From contig CACYDQ010000105.1 in assembly GCA_902773215.1 (NCBI GenBank), forward strand, positions 1-7,955: a stretch of 7,955 nt of DNA. The letters are read 5' to 3'. Under the pieces are notes generated by a model. It saw nothing but the letters and a program-made list of their open reading frames with translations. It had not been told where the DNA came from and did no database searches. The stretch's first letter is position 1. Each line of letters starts with the position of its first letter. Shown here piece by piece: positions 6,647-7,955 of the stretch. The position numbers and the translations under genes were made by a program. This DNA comes from an uncultured Spirochaetaceae bacterium. Lineage in GTDB: Bacteria > Spirochaetota > Spirochaetia > Treponematales > Treponemataceae.

Positions 6647-7696
6647 TCACGGGGCGTAGCGCACGCATGCCCAGAGGCTGTCCTGGAAGGCCAGGAAGTC
6701 CCCGATGAGACGGGCTGCCTCCGGGCTGATTTCGGAAATCCGCCGTGCCGGTGCCCCGCCGTCACCGCGCACGAGCGGGTCCACGTAGCGGCGTTTTACG
6801 TCGAAGGAGACGCAGTAGTGGTCTTGCAGCTTTATGTCCGAGCGCACGAGCTCCGTCATCCCCCGGAAGGTCCGGAAGAGCCGGGAGAACCTGTCGCCGG
6901 GGTTTGTGTCCGCGCAGTCCTCGAACCTCGCGACGAGGGACTGCTCGTCCATGCCGTACAGGTCGCCTTCCCCGATGTATCCGCAGGAGATTGCCTCTCC
7001 GATGATGTCGCCTGCCAGCTGCATCGCAATCTTGTCCTCGCCTTTCTGCAGGATGAGGCTTACGTCCAGGAAGCGGCGGACATAGTCCAGGGCTGCCTCC
7101 TCGCCGGCAAAACCCAGCTCGTCCTGCCTCTTCTCGTTCTTGAGGAGGGTGACCGCCGAGTAGCTTTTCTCGATTTCGTCCAGCGTCCACTCCCCGCACA
7201 AGGCTGCCCCGCTCGGGTACATGTACTCCAGCCTGTCGGCGGAGAGCCCGGGGATGTCGTTGTCCGCGACCGGGTAGCGGTGGTAGTCGTCTATCTCGTA
7301 CTTGTAGATGCCGTCCCGGAAGAGCATCTCGCTCAGATCCAGGTCGCCGTTTATCATGTCGTGGGTCAGCGCCTCGGTGCTCTCCTGCTTCAGCCTGTCC
7401 CCGTTGCGGAAGTCCACCGCATGGCTGAACGCCGGGGTTGCTATGTCGTGGAAGAGGGAGGCGAGCGTCTGTCGCTTGTCGTGCGTGAAGTTCCAGGTGA
7501 TGAGGGCGGTCCCGACGGAATGGTCCAGCCTGGAGTAAAAGAACTTGTTGTGGAAGAGGGGCGTCCAGTCCGTCCCGCACAGAAGGCCGATGCCGCCGAG
7601 CCGCTGCAGGGACGGCAGTGTCAGGTACTCGTCCAAGAAATCCGGCCTGTCAGGGCAGAGGAAGGAATGGTACTTGGAAATGCTGAAATCTCCCAT
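6647..7696 (-). CDS. HD-domain phosphohydrolase
   Basis: A 349-residue soluble protein with the metal-binding signature of the HD superfamily: H59 in SRLDHSVG, H83-D84 in LFHDIATPAFSH (with H92), and a distal D154 in LSADRLEY. This layout resembles dGTPase/SAMHD1-like phosphohydrolases, which act on nucleotides, but the regions that define dNTP binding are not recognisable to me, so the substrate is left open. No membrane segment is visible. Two in-frame ATGs compete, 7705 and 7696, and neither has a Shine-Dalgarno. ATG 7705 directly abuts a TATAAT box at 7706-7711, so a transcript from that promoter would begin inside or after it. ATG 7696 is therefore preferred and would be leaderless or have a leader of about 3 nt. 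It is the first gene of the five-gene leftward operon and divergent from the epimerase gene. Confidence 0.88.
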   Translation of the reverse strand: MGDFSISKYHSFLCPDRPDFLDEYLTLPSLQRLGGIGLLCGTDWTPLFHNKFFYSRLDHSVGTALITWNFTHDKRQTLASLFHDIATPAFSHAVDFRNGDRLKQESTEALTHDMINGDLDLSEMLFRDGIYKYEIDDYHRYPVADNDIPGLSADRLEYMYPSGAALCGEWTLDEIEKSYSAVTLLKNEKRQDELGFAGEEAALDYVRRFLDVSLILQKGEDKIAMQLAGDIIGEAISCGYIGEGDLYGMDEQSLVARFEDCADTNPGDRFSRLFRTFRGMTELVRSDIKLQDHYCVSFDVKRRYVDPLVRGDGGAPARRISEISPEAARLIGDFLAFQDSLWACVRYAP

Positions 7697-7705
7697 TTTG
7701 GGCAT

Positions 7706-7734
7706 ATTATAGTAAAAACGTGGATTTTAGGCAA
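7706..7734 (-). promoter_or_regulatory. Sigma70-like promoter of the leftward operon
   Basis: On the minus strand, TTGCCT (7734-7729) is followed by a 17-nt spacer and a perfect TATAAT (7711-7706). The expected start point about 7 nt beyond the -10 box falls at A7699 or a neighbouring A, just before ATG 7696. The local AT-rich patch stands out in GC-rich surroundings. It would drive the HD, trmH-like, PAP2, hydrolase and kinase genes. Confidence 0.7.
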
Positions 7735-7762
7735 CCAACGGTCTTCCGGCAAAAGGGCTTCC

Positions 7763-7791
7763 TTGTACTTTTCCCTCCTTGCGGGTATAAT
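7763..7791 (+). promoter_or_regulatory. Sigma70-like promoter of the epimerase gene
   Basis: TTGTAC (7763-7768) is separated by 17 nt from a perfect TATAAT (7786-7791). The expected start point, 7 nt past the box, is A7798, which is the first base of the epimerase ATG, so the mRNA should be leaderless. The -35 box is weak (TTG only). It lies back-to-back with the leftward promoter, with 28 bp between the two -35 boxes. Confidence 0.7.
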
Positions 7792-7797
7792 GCAGGC

Positions 7798-7955
7798 ATG
7801 CAGAGCATTTTCCTTGACACGAGAAAGAACGATCAGGCGGTCCGAGAGAGCTACGGGCTGACGGAGGACATCATGATGGAGGACGCGGCCTCGGCGGTGA
7901 GCCGTGCCGTCCTCCGCCGCCTGTCGGAGGACAAGAGCCCCTGCCTGGCCCGGCC
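7798..7955 (+). CDS. nnr: NAD(P)H-hydrate epimerase (YjeF N-terminal domain), 3' truncated
   Basis: Only 52 codons are visible before the window ends, and the frame stays open. The protein begins MQSIFLDTRKNDQAVRES, then YGLTEDIMMEDAASAVSRAV. This matches the start of YjeF_N domains, where a short strand, an aspartate-containing DxxA segment and the helix LxxxxLMENAA are typical; here the asparagine of MENAA is aspartate (MEDAA). The domain interconverts R and S forms of damaged hydrated NADH/NADPH for repair. In many bacteria it is fused to an ADP-dependent dehydratase (bifunctional Nnr), which cannot be tested here. ATG 7798 has no Shine-Dalgarno and coincides with the predicted transcription start. 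ATG 7790 is in another frame that closes at 7861. Identification rests on a short N-terminus, so it is moderate. Confidence 0.75.
   Translation, partial: MQSIFLDTRKNDQAVRESYGLTEDIMMEDAASAVSRAVLRRLSEDKSPCLAR

Noticed and set aside
4838..7861. A 1007-codon open reading frame on the plus strand running opposite four minus-strand genes
   Set aside because: It is antisense to the PAP2, TrmH-like and HD genes, which have clear motifs, and it crosses the divergent promoter region. Its translation shows no recognisable domain and is rich in the Arg/Gly/Val/Glu expected from GC-rich antisense frames. The lack of stops over 3 kb probably reflects codon bias in the real genes.
7790..7861. ATG 7790 as start of a rightward gene
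   Set aside because: This frame closes after 23 codons. It overlaps the -10 box, and the YjeF_N reading is in the frame of ATG 7798.

Overview
The window is about 8 kb of GC-rich, gene-dense bacterial DNA with no RNA genes, CRISPR array, transposase or integrase visible. A PAP2 phosphatase with a cleavable signal peptide, a hybrid histidine kinase with the text SKEDLSTTSKYGSTGLGMAI, and an HD-domain protein of a type I associate with anaerobic gut bacteria together suggest a host-associated anaerobe. I lean towards a GC-rich Treponema-like spirochaete. That is an impression from protein style, not a search result; Negativicutes or other gut anaerobes remain possible.

Layout, left to right. 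Positions 1-714 (+) hold the 3' part of an acyl-CoA synthetase of the AMP-binding superfamily. Positions 729-1234 (+) hold a compact RelB/RelE-type toxin-antitoxin pair with a 4-nt GTGA overlap. The pair sits between two copies of a 43-bp direct repeat (679-721 and 1250-1292, 42 of 43 bases identical). The repeat is the last 12 codons, including the stop, of the acyl-CoA synthetase gene plus 7 nt. The only difference is a synonymous T/C change, so the toxin-antitoxin module looks like a 571-bp unit inserted at the 3' end of the synthetase gene with duplication of that end.

From 1295 to about 7700 five genes run leftwards on the minus strand in one tight array. In transcription order they are an HD-domain phosphohydrolase, a TrmH/SpoU RNA 2'-O-methyltransferase, a secreted or membrane PAP2 phosphatase, a polytopic membrane protein fused to an S33-type alpha/beta hydrolase, and a seven-helix hybrid histidine kinase. 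Gaps are 36, 3 and 13 nt, and the last junction overlaps as TGATG, so one operon is likely. The last three products all act at or across the membrane, which suggests, as inference only, a linked envelope-processing and sensing function.

At the right end a 90-100 bp divergent region carries two back-to-back sigma70-like promoters. Each has a perfect TATAAT and a 17-bp spacer, and they drive the operon leftwards and an NAD(P)H-hydrate epimerase (YjeF_N) gene rightwards. Both -10 boxes sit so close to the start codons that the mRNAs should be leaderless or nearly so. The epimerase gene is cut by the window edge.
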